From: Ascoidea rubescens DSM 1968 | Lineage: Eukaryota; Ascomycota; Saccharomycetes; Ascoideales; Ascoideaceae | Direction: 5' to 3' | NCBI RefSeq assembly: GCF_001661345.1 | Contig: NW_017962913.1 | Location: forward strand, 811,428-875,427 | DNA: 64,000 nucleotides | Part shown: positions 8,555-20,100 of the stretch, one piece after another | Layout of the letters: the number at the start of each line of letters is the position of its first letter | Numbering within the stretch: the first letter of the stretch is position 1 | Made by a program: the position numbers and the translations under genes | The notes under the pieces: model-generated | Databases searched by the model: none | Told to the model about the DNA's origin: nothing | What the model saw: the letters and a program-made list of their open reading frames with translations, nothing else

Positions 8555-9219
8555 ATTTAATATTTGCTGAAGCAATCGTTTAATTTGATTTATTCTGGCT
8601 TTTTTTCATTACATTCTTCTATTCAACCAAACAATATTCTATGATCAAGAATGATCTTTATGAATTAATGAAAGAAATTAAGATAATGACAATTTTTTAA
8701 ATAAATACTTTGTTAACATTTTTATAACTCCAATGCTTTTTCTTTTTCAGTTTTTTTTAATTTTTTTAATTTCATTTTCTAAGTGTATATATACATTGTT
8801 TGGGATCGTTGGTTTTTTTATAAAATTATACATTCATAATAGTCTTAATAGAATGACTTGAGTTTTTTTTTCAAATTGTCTGTGTAGTATTATCCATTAG
8901 TAAATCAAACAATTTTTCAATATTCAACAACCAATTGAGTTTTAAAGGCAATTAAAATTGATTGGTAATAGCATGACCTTATTGGTTTTTGATCAAATCA
9001 ATCCCAAACTTCTGTAACACCAATAATACACGTCAAACTCAAATTAAAATGAAGCAAAATTGGAACTTGTAATGAAGTTGAATTGTTTAATACTTATTCA
9101 TTAATAATACAAATATTAACCTATTTATCTTAGTTTACAAATATACTTTTATAAAATCCATCAAAATGGTGTAATTTAAAAAATATAAATATAAATCAAA
9201 CCAAATCCATTGAATTAAC
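8555..9219. other. Convergent ILV5/RPP0 3' region, no gene seen
   Basis: 665 bases, very AT-rich, with T and A homopolymer runs typical of yeast 3' ends. No conserved protein or RNA signature was found. Confidence 0.5.
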
Positions 9220-10155
9220 TTAATCGAATAAACCTCCAAAACCTTCATCGTCAGATTCTTCTTCAGATTCTTCATCTTCCTCTTCTTTAGCAGCTGGAGC
9301 ATCTTCTTTAGCAGTTTCAACTGGAGCAGCAACAGCATATGCTTCTGGGTTAGCCAATCTTTCTTTGATTTCTTCTGAACCCTTGAAGGTATAATCAGTA
9401 GCAACAGAGACAGCTAAAACATTCTTATAATGGTTGACAATATTGTGGGAAACCGATGGTAAGGTTGGGTAGCTGGCACCTAATGAAATTTGAGCAATAA
9501 CATTGATAGCCTTGATGAATTGTTCAATCAATTCTTCATCAGTGATATCCAAAACTGAAGATGGAAAAGCTTGTCCTTCATCATAAACTTGAACAACAGT
9601 CATACCATAAGTGAATGGAGAAATGTTCAACATATTCAATAAAGTGGCTTCAGATGGACCGACTTTGGTGCCAGCTTTAACAACTAAAACTTCAGTGGTA
9701 ATTTCAATAGTACCTCTGGTAATTTTGGTTGGAACACCTAAAGCTTGGAAGAATGATGTTTTACCTGGTTCCATACCAGTATTAATAGCTGGAATAAAGA
9801 TATCGGCATCAGAGAAAGCACCAGCTCTGGCTGGAGCCTGAACTTTGTTGGCAACAATTAAATCTCTAATGTCGGTTAATTTTTCATTGGTGAAAATGAA
9901 ACCAACGTTACCTTTGACAAATGGTAAAATTTTTTCAAAATCAGGTAATTCATGTAAAACACCACGAATAGCTCTTCTGACCATGGTGTTTTTACCCATT
10001 AAAACCACAGCTTTACCACGTAAAGCCTTACGGATTTCATGCATTTGTTGAGAAGAAACATTATCAACTCCAACAACAAAGATGGATTTGTATTGTTCCA
10101 AGTATTCACGTAATTTGGCGAAATATTCTTCTTTTTGTTGACGAGTGCCTCCCAT
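9220..10155 (-). CDS. RPP0: 60S acidic ribosomal protein P0 (uL10)
   Basis: P0 anchors the P1/P2 dimers to form the ribosomal stalk that recruits and activates translational GTPases. The start is at 10155 ([19 protein letters not shown]). The rRNA-binding L10 domain (about 5-110) has [12 protein letters not shown]. The second domain (about 110-185) contains [14 protein letters not shown] and [19 protein letters not shown], with [10 protein letters not shown] after it. The P1/P2-binding helices come next, then a hinge and the invariant C-terminal stalk peptide [12 protein letters not shown] that contacts eEF2. Length is 311 residues, against 312 in S. cerevisiae. The promoter carries CACGTG and ACCCTATC about 190-205 bases upstream and TAGGGCTT about 145 bases upstream, an arrangement shared with RPL6. 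Confidence 0.98.
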   Translation of the reverse strand: MGGTRQQKEEYFAKLREYLEQYKSIFVVGVDNVSSQQMHEIRKALRGKAVVLMGKNTMVRRAIRGVLHELPDFEKILPFVKGNVGFIFTNEKLTDIRDLIVANKVQAPARAGAFSDADIFIPAINTGMEPGKTSFFQALGVPTKITRGTIEITTEVLVVKAGTKVGPSEATLLNMLNISPFTYGMTVVQVYDEGQAFPSSVLDITDEELIEQFIKAINVIAQISLGASYPTLPSVSHNIVNHYKNVLAVSVATDYTFKGSEEIKERLANPEAYAVAAPVETAKEDAPAAKEEEDEESEEESDDEGFGGLFD

Positions 10156-10906
10156 GTCGACTCTTAATAATTAATTCTTGAGGATAGGATGTTTAAAGGT
10201 TACTCTTTATAAAATAAATAAAATAACTTTTAATCAAGTTGTATAGTAAACCAGAGGTATTCGATCATATCTCAATTTTTGATATTGGAAATGAATAATA
10301 GGGCTTCTAGAGGAGGTTGAAAAATAATAGCTGACTTTTAAAACCCTATCTTTTCACACGTGTACATACATTTTTTGCCAAAAAAAGAAGTGCATTAAAA
10401 TGAAAAGCACAAAACTAAATCCATATTGGTGGACTCAACGCAGTTTTACATAAACCCACAGTAATTCCATTTCTGTGGTTTGTATTTTTTGCACGCGGGC
10501 CAAGGCCCAAAAAGTAAACAGCTTAAACATGAAGAAAAGAATAAACAAAAATAAAAATAAACCATATTAAATATATATAATGAGTAGGCCTTATGACAAA
10601 CAACCGCAGTTCAAAACTAACACCATGAAGAAAAAAATAAAGAAAACACACACTTGAAAAAAAAAAATAAAGCTATTAGGGATAACAAAAAAATACATAA
10701 AATATAATAGAAAACAAAAAAAATTTAAAAAAGCACAAATAACACAAAAATAATATATAAATAAATAATGAAAACTCAATTTGAAAAAAAAATTAAAAAA
10801 ACCAAAAAAAATTCCAATTAAATAGAATTGGATCATAAAATGTGGATTATATCCATATAAAACAGTAGATAATATTAACATGAGGAATCATTTAGTAGAA
10901 AATTTT
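10156..10906. other. RPP0 promoter and 3' region of the Asn/Ser-rich orphan
   Basis: The RPP0-proximal half holds TAGGGCTT (10299-10306), ACCCTA (10343-10348) and CACGTG (10357-10362). The distal half (about 10500-10900) is A-rich with AAAAATAA-like runs and is probably the 3' flank of the next minus-strand gene. The open frame seen across it is low-complexity Phe/Ile and not credible as a protein. Confidence 0.5.
10299..10362 (-). promoter_or_regulatory. RPP0 promoter cluster: TAGGGCTT, ACCCTATC and CACGTG
   Basis: TAGGGCTT at 10299-10306, AAACCCTATC at 10341-10350 and CACGTG at 10357-10362 lie in 64 bases. All three elements recur upstream of RPL6 (55025-55061 and 55180-55188). Cbf1 binds CACGTG, and Tbf1 binds ARCCCTAA-type sites and drives ribosomal-protein genes in Candida-type yeasts. 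Assigning these factors here is inference from motif and context. Confidence 0.55.
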
Positions 10907-13900
10907 CTAGAATAACTTTTTTCGAAAATTAGTAAAAGCTCTGGATAATTTAGACTTTTTAGTTTTATCTTTACAGAAAGATTTATTTTCTTCTTCTATT
11001 GTTGGATTATTCTCCTTATCTGGTAAATAATGGTGGCGATGAGGATGCTTAATATGCAGCAATGTATTTGAGCATTTTCTAATAAGTTCTTGTTTAGTAA
11101 GAGGCTTCTTAATTAGTGATTTTTTATTATCAAAGGAATTGTTTAAATCTAAATTATCATCAATAAGTTTTCCATTTGTAACATACTCAGTTCCCTCAAC
11201 TTTTTTGTCCTTTTTATGCAAAACCTTATCAATAGATTTAAGTGAAAATGAGTTTGGTAATATATTTAAAGTATTCTTGATTTTTAATAAGCTTTGGATT
11301 GATTTGGTACTGGCACTTTTTTTAATAAATGAACTATCAGCAATTAAAAAGCTAGTATCATAAATTGTACTGTCTAATCCATCAGTAACAGTAAGATATG
11401 TTGTCCCCATTTCTGATTGATCTTGAAACTTTCCACTACTTTTAACAGTTGTTTTTAAATTTGTTTCATTTCTATCAAAAATTGATTTTTTTCTGCGAAC
11501 AACTTTCTTGGCCTTATTATCTTTATCAAATTCTTGTTTTTCCATAATTTCTCTTCGGTTTTTATCAATTAATAATGCTCCAGACTTTCTATAGACTCTA
11601 GAAGACATTCTATTTCTAGTTGAATCATAATACTCAAAATCATTATTTAAGTTTTTAAATGTAACATTTGAAGTTTCATTTGATCGATTTGAAAAAATTG
11701 ATAGAATTGAAGGTTTGTGTTTAATCTTTTTAGAGATTTTTCTTGAGCTAACTCTTCTTTGAACAGGAAAACTGTTAATTAATGATTGCGACTGAGAGCT
11801 TTTATTTCCAAAACTATCGTTACTTTTGTTTTCATGAATACTATTAAAAATATATGTTTTTTTAGAGCTGGATGTTTTCAGTTCATCACCTTCATCTTCT
11901 TTGATTAAAAATCTAACAAAATTACTCTTTTTCTTAATATTTTGAATTTCATCATTCTCTGGTAAAGAACGTCTAATTCTATGAGGATTTGACGAATGAC
12001 TCGCTTTTGTATCAACAACATCATTGTGGTTATGTTGTTGATCATGATAAGCAATGTTTTTACAAACATTTTCTTTAGCAACTTCATCAGTAATATCAGA
12101 AAAATCATTTTCAAGGAATCTTACGACGTTTCCGTCAGATCTACTTGTTGAAATCTTAGATGGAACTAATTCAACAAAAGATTTTTGATCCCTTTGGTTT
12201 TCAAGAACTTCAGTACTCGAATTATCATTTTCATTGGATAAATCAGATTTCTTGTCCGAATTTTTAAGCTTTTTCGATTTCTTTTCAGATAATGAAGATT
12301 TAGAAGATTTTTTTTGCAACAGTTTTAAAGAAGATTTTAATTTTAAAGATTTTGCAGGTTGATTTGAAAATTTATCATATAAATTGAATAATCTGATAGA
12401 TTCAGAATGATCTTGAGCAAATCTTCTACTTCTCTGGGATTTTTCTTTAGTTTTTTTTGAAAGATGAAAAGATCTCAATTGAGCTGAGGGACTAACTGAA
12501 GGATTTTTTTTACTTAAAGGCAGGTTTTCAAGACTATTATTATAAGCTAGTAGGATATCATTTCTATCAGATTTTGATATATAATTTTTTAAAGAGGATT
12601 CTTCCAGAATATCGTATAAATTAGTTTCATTAGAGTTTGGAATTGAAATGTTATGGTTTGAAGTTGTTAAATCGATAGAGGGATTAATATCCTTGAATGA
12701 TTTATCAATCAATTGGACAATAAAGGATGAAGTTGAAGACTGTTGGATTTTTTTATTAGCATTTGTATTTATAATTAAGTTGGAGTTGGAAATAGAGTTA
12801 GAGTTAGAGTTAGATTTAGAAATGGAGCTAAAAGCAAGTTTATTATTTGAAATTGAAATTGAATGAGGATTAGATGCTGATGTTGAAAATGGCTTTTTAT
12901 TTGATTTAGAAATTAAAATGTTATGAATATAGTCAATTTCGTGATCTGTGTCGGTCAAGTTAGATGAGTTGGATAGATTTGATAAATTTTGGGGATTACT
13001 TTTATTGGATTTAGGTAGGAAATTTGAATTGCGATCAATTAGTTGATTTAATTTGATATTATCAGATGGAGACATTATTGATTTTGAAGATTTTGAGAAC
13101 AATAGGGATTCGTTTAAAGAGATATTGGATGTGTCATTTATAAGGTTGAGTTTACTATTCAAGGACTTATTAGTTAGGGATTTATATAGCAGTTCATCGT
13201 CAATGATATTTTGAGAGTTTAAGTCATCGTTATTTAAAAAGTTGGCAGATAAAGGTCTTTCAGAGTATTGAGATAAAAGTGACTTTTTTGAAACAATTGA
13301 TAAGTCCCTTTTCATTGAGTGGTTTGAGATTGAGATTGATTGAGAGCGAGAGTGGGAATAGGAACGAGAGTGAGAGTGAGAATAAGAGCGAGAACGAGAA
13401 TGGGAGCGTGAATGAGAGGTTGAATTGGAGTTGGAGATTGAATTTGGGTTAGAACTTTGAATTTGAATTTGATTTTGGTTTTGATTGTGAAATTGGGATT
13501 GAAATTGGTTTAAATTATTTAAAGAAGATGAATTTTTCAATAAATTGTTTAAATTATTTAAAGAACTTAACGAGATAATATCATTTTTCAAATTTGAAGA
13601 CATTGAGATCATACCAAATGATAAATCATTATCAGAGTTTGAATTAGAATTGGAATTGGAATCGGGATTGGAATTGGAATTAGAAAGAAGTAATTTTGAT
13701 TTTGATTTTGAATTTAAATTTGTGTTTAAATTGAAGTTAAAATTAAAATTAAATTTGGAATTCTTATTAGAAATGATATTAGAGATGATATCATTATTAT
13801 TATTTTCATAATTATTATTATTATTTTCATAATTATTGTTATCGTTATTATTATTATTGTTATTATTATTATTATTATTATTATTGTTATTATTACTATC

Positions 13901-14641
13901 ACTTTTGTTGTCACTTTTATTATTACTCTTATTGGCGATGATATTGGAATTGGTATTAAAATCGGGATTAGAATTGGTATTGGTATTAGAGTTTGGACTT
14001 AAAATATGAAATTTATTTGCAGACAAATTTTTATTTTTGAATACAAAATTGAAAGTGGGAGAAGTAAATTGGTTGAGCGAGGACAATTGAGAAGAGTTGA
14101 AAGAGTTATTAAATGATGGATTGAAAGAGTTGTTGCCACTGATGATGTTATTTGAATTGTTGAATATTATATTGTTAAGACTCCTGTTTATATTATTGAT
14201 ATTTGTGTTAAACGTAATGTTATTAAGGCTGTTGTTAACATTGATACTGTTACTGTTTATATTTTTATTAATATTAATATTATTATTGTCATGTAAAACA
14301 GTTGAATTTTTGAATAGAAAAATATCAGAATTGGTTGGAGCGCTTTCAAAACTTGAAGAAGACTGGAGACTGAGATGCTGGCCATTATTTGAAGAGTTGG
14401 AGTCACAGTTATTACTTGTGGTGGTCGTTGTTGTCGATGAATGCAACGAGCTCCTTTTTCTCTTGGGCAGATCATTGTGGGTGACGAACAACAGTCTGTT
14501 GTTGATTTGTTTATTTTTCATGGATTTGTTATTGTTTGGGGGAGAATTATTCGGCAACTGATTCACAAGAGATGTTATGGGGGAGGTGGGCCTGAGGTCT
14601 TTGGTGTAGTGGAAGACTGGAGAGATGTCGATAGAGGTCAT
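10907..14641 (-). CDS. Large Asn/Ser-rich low-complexity protein, unknown function
   Basis: A 1244-codon open frame starting with ATG at 14641; I do not recognise a family. The N-terminal half is dominated by Asn and Ser runs, including one of about 17 Asn near residues 250-270. Between about 400 and 440 lies an alternating Ser-His/Ser-Arg stretch (SHSRSHSRSRSYSHSHS). The C-terminal half is more complex and strongly basic, with RRKKSIFDRNE, several SxxK clusters and a final basic segment (TKKSKLSRAFTNFRKKLF). A KEN sequence sits near the end (LPDKENNP), an RSLPEN string precedes it, and an early basic cluster (LPKRKRSS) could be a nuclear signal. No membrane segment is visible. These would suit a cell-cycle-regulated, disordered nuclear or cytoskeletal protein, but that is speculation. 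The region around 11000-12500 is varied enough to argue for a real gene. Confidence 0.62.
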   Translation of the reverse strand: MTSIDISPVFHYTKDLRPTSPITSLVNQLPNNSPPNNNKSMKNKQINNRLLFVTHNDLPKRKRSSLHSSTTTTTTSNNCDSNSSNNGQHLSLQSSSSFESAPTNSDIFLFKNSTVLHDNNNININKNINSNSINVNNSLNNITFNTNINNINRSLNNIIFNNSNNIISGNNSFNPSFNNSFNSSQLSSLNQFTSPTFNFVFKNKNLSANKFHILSPNSNTNTNSNPDFNTNSNIIANKSNNKSDNKSDSNNNNNNNNNNNNNNNNNDNNNYENNNNNYENNNNDIISNIISNKNSKFNFNFNFNLNTNLNSKSKSKLLLSNSNSNPDSNSNSNSNSDNDLSFGMISMSSNLKNDIISLSSLNNLNNLLKNSSSLNNLNQFQSQFHNQNQNQIQIQSSNPNSISNSNSTSHSRSHSRSRSYSHSHSRSYSHSRSQSISISNHSMKRDLSIVSKKSLLSQYSERPLSANFLNNDDLNSQNIIDDELLYKSLTNKSLNSKLNLINDTSNISLNESLLFSKSSKSIMSPSDNIKLNQLIDRNSNFLPKSNKSNPQNLSNLSNSSNLTDTDHEIDYIHNILISKSNKKPFSTSASNPHSISISNNKLAFSSISKSNSNSNSISNSNLIINTNANKKIQQSSTSSFIVQLIDKSFKDINPSIDLTTSNHNISIPNSNETNLYDILEESSLKNYISKSDRNDILLAYNNSLENLPLSKKNPSVSPSAQLRSFHLSKKTKEKSQRSRRFAQDHSESIRLFNLYDKFSNQPAKSLKLKSSLKLLQKKSSKSSLSEKKSKKLKNSDKKSDLSNENDNSSTEVLENQRDQKSFVELVPSKISTSRSDGNVVRFLENDFSDITDEVAKENVCKNIAYHDQQHNHNDVVDTKASHSSNPHRIRRSLPENDEIQNIKKKSNFVRFLIKEDEGDELKTSSSKKTYIFNSIHENKSNDSFGNKSSQSQSLINSFPVQRRVSSRKISKKIKHKPSILSIFSNRSNETSNVTFKNLNNDFEYYDSTRNRMSSRVYRKSGALLIDKNRREIMEKQEFDKDNKAKKVVRRKKSIFDRNETNLKTTVKSSGKFQDQSEMGTTYLTVTDGLDSTIYDTSFLIADSSFIKKSASTKSIQSLLKIKNTLNILPNSFSLKSIDKVLHKKDKKVEGTEYVTNGKLIDDNLDLNNSFDNKKSLIKKPLTKQELIRKCSNTLLHIKHPHRHHYLPDKENNPTIEEENKSFCKDKTKKSKLSRAFTNFRKKLF
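13840..13905 (-). repeat. Poly-Asn (ATT/GTT) trinucleotide run
   Basis: Interrupted ATT/GTT repeat on the plus strand, encoding about 17 Asn in the minus-strand gene. Confidence 0.8.
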
Positions 14642-15217
14642 TGTAGAAGTATCAATTGCTGAGTTCTGGGGTTGTGGTGGGTTTGGGTGATTGTTTATAT
14701 GACTGATCTGGTGAAGGACCTGGTGAAAGATTTGGCGGATGATCTGAAACTGCTGTGATGCAGGGATGGAGGAAAAAACGAATACTGGGTGCCGGATGCA
14801 AGCAGAAAAGGAGCGACTGGGGCAAAGGAATAAAAGGCACTTTGAGCAGCAGCTTCACCATCGCCAGCATCTTCAGCAGTTCCTCCGTCAGCACAGGAAG
14901 AAGACACAGCACAGACCCCAGTCCCAGCACTGTTTACCTTTTGCCTAATGCGGCACTGAAACCGTGCATTCTCCGGCACACCTCCGGATTCCTGTTTACA
15001 GCGGAATGTTCCGTAAGTGCAGGATGCTGACAAAGCATTCCACACGTGCTGGATGATGCTGGATGTGCTGACTCATCAGAACGTGCGCACACGAGACCGT
15101 TTCTGTGGCAGTCGGGTTTTTCAGCTTTGCTTCTGTTGATTCAAGAGCCAGGCTTCTGCTCTGGTTGGTGATTCTGCTGATTTTGGTGCCAGCGTCTTCA
15201 GTCTGCTGCTTTTCACA
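14642..15217. promoter_or_regulatory. Divergent GC-rich promoter island between the orphan and POB3
   Basis: Nearly 580 bases clearly richer in G and C than flanking coding DNA. CACGTG lies at 15043-15048, 170 bases upstream of POB3, beside a ..CACACGTGCTGGATGATGCTGG.. stretch with repeated GGATG. Several overlapping open frames exist here on both strands only because stop codons are rare in GC-rich DNA; none resembles a protein. Confidence 0.5.
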
Positions 15218-16801
15218 ATGCCTTCTGTCGAATTTGAAGGAATCTATCTCAACCAGTCCAAGTCCCAGGGCCGTATGCGTATTGCTGATTCTGGGCTTGG
15301 GTGGAAGGCAATCATCTCCAAAAACAACCCATCTACAAACAACCCTCCATTTTTGCTACCAAAGGAAAATGTGCTCACTGCTTCCTGGTCCAGAGGCGCT
15401 AGAGGCTGGGAATTGAGGTTCCAAACAGGCTCTGATGGTGTTATTATGCTTGATGGTTTTGATCAGCAGGACTTTAATAAATTGAAAATTGAATTGCAGA
15501 GAAATTTCGATGTCCAACTAGAACATAAAGAACATTCGCTTAGAGGTTGGAATTGGGGTAAAGCTGCTTTGCTAAGAAACGAATTGGTCTTCAACGTTAA
15601 TAATAAACCTTCATTTGAGCTTCCTTACTCTGAGATTTCAAACTCAAATTTAACAGGAAAAAACGAGGTAGCAATTGAATTTAATTTAAGTACTGACAAA
15701 TTGCAAACTAGAACTGGCGATGAATTGGTAGAAGTCAGGTTATATATCCCGGGAAATGTTGAAAAGGAAAATGACGCTAACGAGAGCGAAAATAACGAAA
15801 ATGAAGGGGAAAACACTGAAGAACAAAGTGCTGCTTCTGCTTTTTATGAACAACTAAGAGAAAAGGCCGATATAGGCCAAGTCGCTGGTGATGCTATTGT
15901 CTCCTTCTCTGATATATTGTTCTTAACTCCAAGAGGTCGTTATGACATAGACATGTATCCAACTTCCTTGAGGTTAAGAGGTAAAACCTATGATTACAAG
16001 ATTCAATACAGACAAATTCAAGGAATCTTCACTCTACCCAAACCTGATGAAATTCATAACATAATGGTCCTTCAAATTGATCCTCCTTTAAGACAAGGTC
16101 AAACAAGATATCCCTTCTTAATAATGCAATTCATGAGAGATGAAGTATTAACCGTAGAACTAAATGTTGATGACCAAGAATTCAATGAAAAATATAAAGG
16201 TAAATTGGAAAAATCCTACGATAAAAATACTCACTTGGTCATATCCCATTGTTTTAGAGGCTTGACAAATAACAGAATCATTGTCCCTGGCACTTTTTCC
16301 TCAAAATTAATGCAAAGTGCTGTTAGTTGTTCTTTAAAAGCAAGCGAAGGTCACCTTTATCTATTGGATAAATGCTTTCTCTTTGTTACAAAACCAACCG
16401 TTTATATCCCATTTTCGGAAGTCTCAAGTGTTGTCATGTCAAGATTGGGCAAATCTGTATCCTCCTCAAGAACTTTTGATTTAGAAATTGATTTAAGAAA
16501 CTCTTCAATAAAACACGTCTTTGCTAATATTTCAAAAGAAGAACAAAACTTTATTGAAAACTACTTGAAAGAAAAGAACATCAGAGTTAAAAATGATGAA
16601 AAAGATGGTCAGGATATCTTAAATCATGCCCTTGATTTTGATGAAGACCAGGATATGAGCAGTTCAGATGACGAAGATTTCAATGCTGATTCGGAATCTG
16701 CTTCCGATGTTGCTGAAGAATTTGATTCAGACCATCATACTTCTGGTAGTGAAAGTGAAGATAATGATTCAAAGAGACCAAAAAAGAAAGCTAAGAAATA
16801 A
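15218..16801 (+). CDS. POB3: FACT complex subunit Pob3 (SSRP1 family)
   Basis: Pob3 pairs with Spt16 and the HMG protein Nhp6 to make FACT, which reorganises nucleosomes during transcription and replication. The start at 15218 (MPSVEFEGIYLNQSK) matches the family N-terminus, followed by GRMRIADSGLGWK. The N-terminal/dimerisation PH domain is about 1-110, with WSRGARGWELRF and EHSLRGWNWGKAAL. The tandem-PH middle domain is about 205-440 (FLTPRGRYDIDMYPTSLRLRG, IQYRQIQGIFTLPKPD, HCFRGLTNNRIIVPGTF). The acidic tail (about 460-527) ends in a basic patch (KRPKKKAKK). It has 527 residues; S. cerevisiae has 552. As in other yeasts there is no fused HMG box. I found no in-frame CTG codon. Confidence 0.96.
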   Translation: MPSVEFEGIYLNQSKSQGRMRIADSGLGWKAIISKNNPSTNNPPFLLPKENVLTASWSRGARGWELRFQTGSDGVIMLDGFDQQDFNKLKIELQRNFDVQLEHKEHSLRGWNWGKAALLRNELVFNVNNKPSFELPYSEISNSNLTGKNEVAIEFNLSTDKLQTRTGDELVEVRLYIPGNVEKENDANESENNENEGENTEEQSAASAFYEQLREKADIGQVAGDAIVSFSDILFLTPRGRYDIDMYPTSLRLRGKTYDYKIQYRQIQGIFTLPKPDEIHNIMVLQIDPPLRQGQTRYPFLIMQFMRDEVLTVELNVDDQEFNEKYKGKLEKSYDKNTHLVISHCFRGLTNNRIIVPGTFSSKLMQSAVSCSLKASEGHLYLLDKCFLFVTKPTVYIPFSEVSSVVMSRLGKSVSSSRTFDLEIDLRNSSIKHVFANISKEEQNFIENYLKEKNIRVKNDEKDGQDILNHALDFDEDQDMSSSDDEDFNADSESASDVAEEFDSDHHTSGSESEDNDSKRPKKKAKK

Positions 16802-17150
16802 TCATTTAATATTCAATTTTTAAATCAATACATCTTCATTCAATTCCATTCTAGTTCAATTTAAAATCATTCAATCTATCAATTTCTTTTTATATTTTTT
16901 TCTTTCTTTGTAGTTTTAGTATACTTTTTTCTATTCTTAGTCTTTATCTAATATTGATCTATTTATCTATTTATCTATTTACCTACCATGACCAACACTA
17001 AGAAGGTTGTAAAATAAAATAAATCCTGCTTGGACAAGATAAAATAAACAAATGTGATTAAATTACATATATCAAGCTTACAATTAATCTTTAAATGATT
17101 TTACAAATATAAAACAAACAACTATGTACAATTTCTAATATCGAAAAAAA
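16802..17150. other. Convergent POB3/DSS1 3' region, no gene seen
   Basis: 349 bases, AT-rich, with a short CTATTTAT repeat around 16960-16980. No RNA or protein signature seen. Confidence 0.45.
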
Positions 17151-20100
17151 CTAGGAAACCTTAATTGATCCTGGAGTTGCAATTTCATCAGTGAAATTTG
17201 GGACATTTTGAATCTCATTATAATCATCTCGTATTTTTTCAACAACTTTATAAAGATCAAGGTCTTTAAATTCCCTAAGGTTCTTTTTAACCTTGATTTT
17301 TTCAATTTCTGATATTTTTAAAAAATCTTCCTCTATTTCATTCTTATCTTTTTGCTTAAGTCCAACTTCCGAATCATTATTTTTATTCATATTCGGTTTT
17401 TTATTTGGTTTTTTACTTTTATTTTTTTCTTGAAGTTTTTTAAGTACAATAGATCCTTCAACAATATCAATATCATCAATTTCAACTTTAATAACATCAC
17501 CAAGTTTAGGCAACTCAAGAAATTCGATTCCATTTAAATTACCAGGAATACCATAATCTTTAATCATACAAAATATCCTAATTTGTCCTTGTTTGTTTGG
17601 AATTCCAATTCCAGAAACTATTGCCTCAAATCTATTTTTAATAGTTCCCTTTTCAATCTCATTCATAATATAAGTCGTCATCCAATAAACAGCACTTCTC
17701 TTTGAACTCTTAGCAATAGCCGTACTTCTTTGGTTAATGTGTGATACCATTGAATTAATATTCTGTTGTTTAAAAAAATAATCATTCTTTCCACTCAAAA
17801 ATGAATGGATTTGCCAATGCGAAACTAAATCAACAAATCTTCTTAAAGGTGATGTCGATGGAAGATATAGTTCAGCTCCTAATAGAAAATGTTTCATAGG
17901 AAATGGAGAAAACCCAGACGACGCTATCAAATTAAACGTACGAAATGCATCAGGATTTCCTATTGAAGATTCAGTTTTTGTTCTTTTCTGAAAATCGCTC
18001 AAAAAATTGCTAATTTCGTCATTTTCTGAGTTGACTGGTATTATAAAACGGTAAAACCCAGGAATATTATTTTTTTGAAAAAAATTACCTGCTATTGAGT
18101 TGGCTAATACCATTAGTTCAGAAACAAGAAGTTGAGATTTGAAATTAGGATTATTCATTGGTAAAATAGGAGCATTAGTGGCATCGGAATCTTCAAAGAG
18201 TGATAACCCAGCTTTGCTCATAATAAAACTGCTTTTATCTTTCACATTTTTCACAATGTCATTAACCGGTAAACTTGGATTAGGATCAAATAAAAATGCA
18301 CCATTTTTATATCTAAGATCTTTCAAGTCATTTGAGATTTGATATAGATCTTTCAAATCTTTAGAATCCTCGGAGTCATTTTTTTTCTTTTCAAGAATAG
18401 AAGAAACTTTATTATATGTCAAACGTTTAAAATTCCTTAAAAGCCCACCTGAAATTGTAGAATTTTTCATATCAAACCTTTCATTTAATTCAGATCTCAG
18501 TGGATAATATGGAATAGAAAATGTGATTGTTCTGGTGGGAGCATCTGTTTTACCCAACCCAGCAACTTCGGATACTGAACCAGGAAGCATTGGAGAAACC
18601 AATTCAGGCAAGTAAACAGTAGAAGCTCTATCATAAGCAATTTTTGCAAGAGTTGAGTTAGGTGATATGTAAGAAGCAGGGTCCGCAATATGAATATGAA
18701 CTATCCATTTATCTGATGATTGCTTTTCAATTGAAACACCATCATCAATTTCATTAGCATCTATACTATCAATACAATAAACCTTTAGATTTCCATAATC
18801 TACTCTTAAATTTTCTAGAGGATCGGGTTGAGACAATAATTGTTCTTTAGAAATGTTATCACAATATTGTTTTTGCAAATCTGATTTAAAAGATACATCT
18901 TTTTCAGGTAGAGCCAATTCATTTGACCAAATAACTGGATTTTGATAAGCAGGAATAGCGTAACCAATTAGAGCTAATAAATTAAAAGCCGTAGTTTTGC
19001 TTATATCCAAGGAGTTGAAAATTTTGATTTTTCTTATTATCTGAGCAATAATAGCTTCAAGTTGAGGATCGTCAATATTTCCAGCTGAATACTCTTTAAT
19101 AAGATCCAAAATCTCAAAAAAATTTGCAGGAACATTGGAAGAATTGATTTTTACCAACGTTTTTTGTATTTTTTGAACTGAATCCTTTAAGGCCATACCA
19201 TCTTTTTTGGAGATTTGGGATAAAATAGAGGAAGGAGTTAATATTAAATTATTTTTCACGGAAATATTCCATTTGAATCTATTTAAATACAAGATTTTCT
19301 TTAACTCAGTTGCTTTATCACCGGAATTTCTTTTGATGGATTCAATTTGAGATTTACTTAAAGGAGATAATTTTTGGTCATTTTCAACTGTGATGAAATA
19401 AATAGAAGTTAACAATAATGATATATGTTTAATAAAGTTAATTGCAACCATCTCTTGCGTTTTTAATACTTTAATTAAAGAATCGAACTTTTGTAAGGGA
19501 AAAATACTTATGTTTTTAAAATGAAGAAAATTTCGACCCCAAAATCTTGGTTGTTTGGCCATTGATAACATTATAGCTGTATAAAGAGCAGAATCAATTT
19601 TTAAGTCTGATTCAAGAGAACCGTAGGATTTACCGAGAGATACTTCGTCAAATGAAAGAGATTCCAGGATGGTTTTGGAGAACTTGGTTGCTAATTTTTT
19701 ATAAATATCAGACATGTCGCTATTATTGGACAGAAAAAGTTTTCTAACATCAATTTTAAATTGTTCCAAATCAAATGATTCTACAATTTTGTATAGAGAT
19801 ATCAAATTGATATGATTAACTCCATCAGAGTATTGTAAAACTCTGTGAATTGTTTCCAATTTGGTGGAAACTTCTGGGATAAAATTCCAGATATCTTGAT
19901 TTAAGGGACCCAATAAATCTTTGATTAAGGTTCTTGAAAAATCAGAAACAACAAAAGTTTCGAGTTGAGCATCATCGGTAGGCCTATACTGTTCAGCGTC
20001 CATCAAAAGGTTTGTGAGTAGAGAAGTTTTTTTGGAAGTTCCAACACGAGGAAAATTATTATTGTTTTCTTCCTTAACAATTGAGTATTTTAAAAATTCT

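Noticed and set aside
10591-10881. 96-codon Phe/Ile/Tyr-rich minus-strand frame downstream of the orphan
   Set aside because: An A-rich 3' flank read on the other strand yields Phe runs; not a membrane protein of any recognised kind.
14652-15105. Open frames of 60-116 codons between the orphan and POB3
   Set aside because: Same GC-rich island effect; Cys- and Ser-rich translations without recognisable domains.
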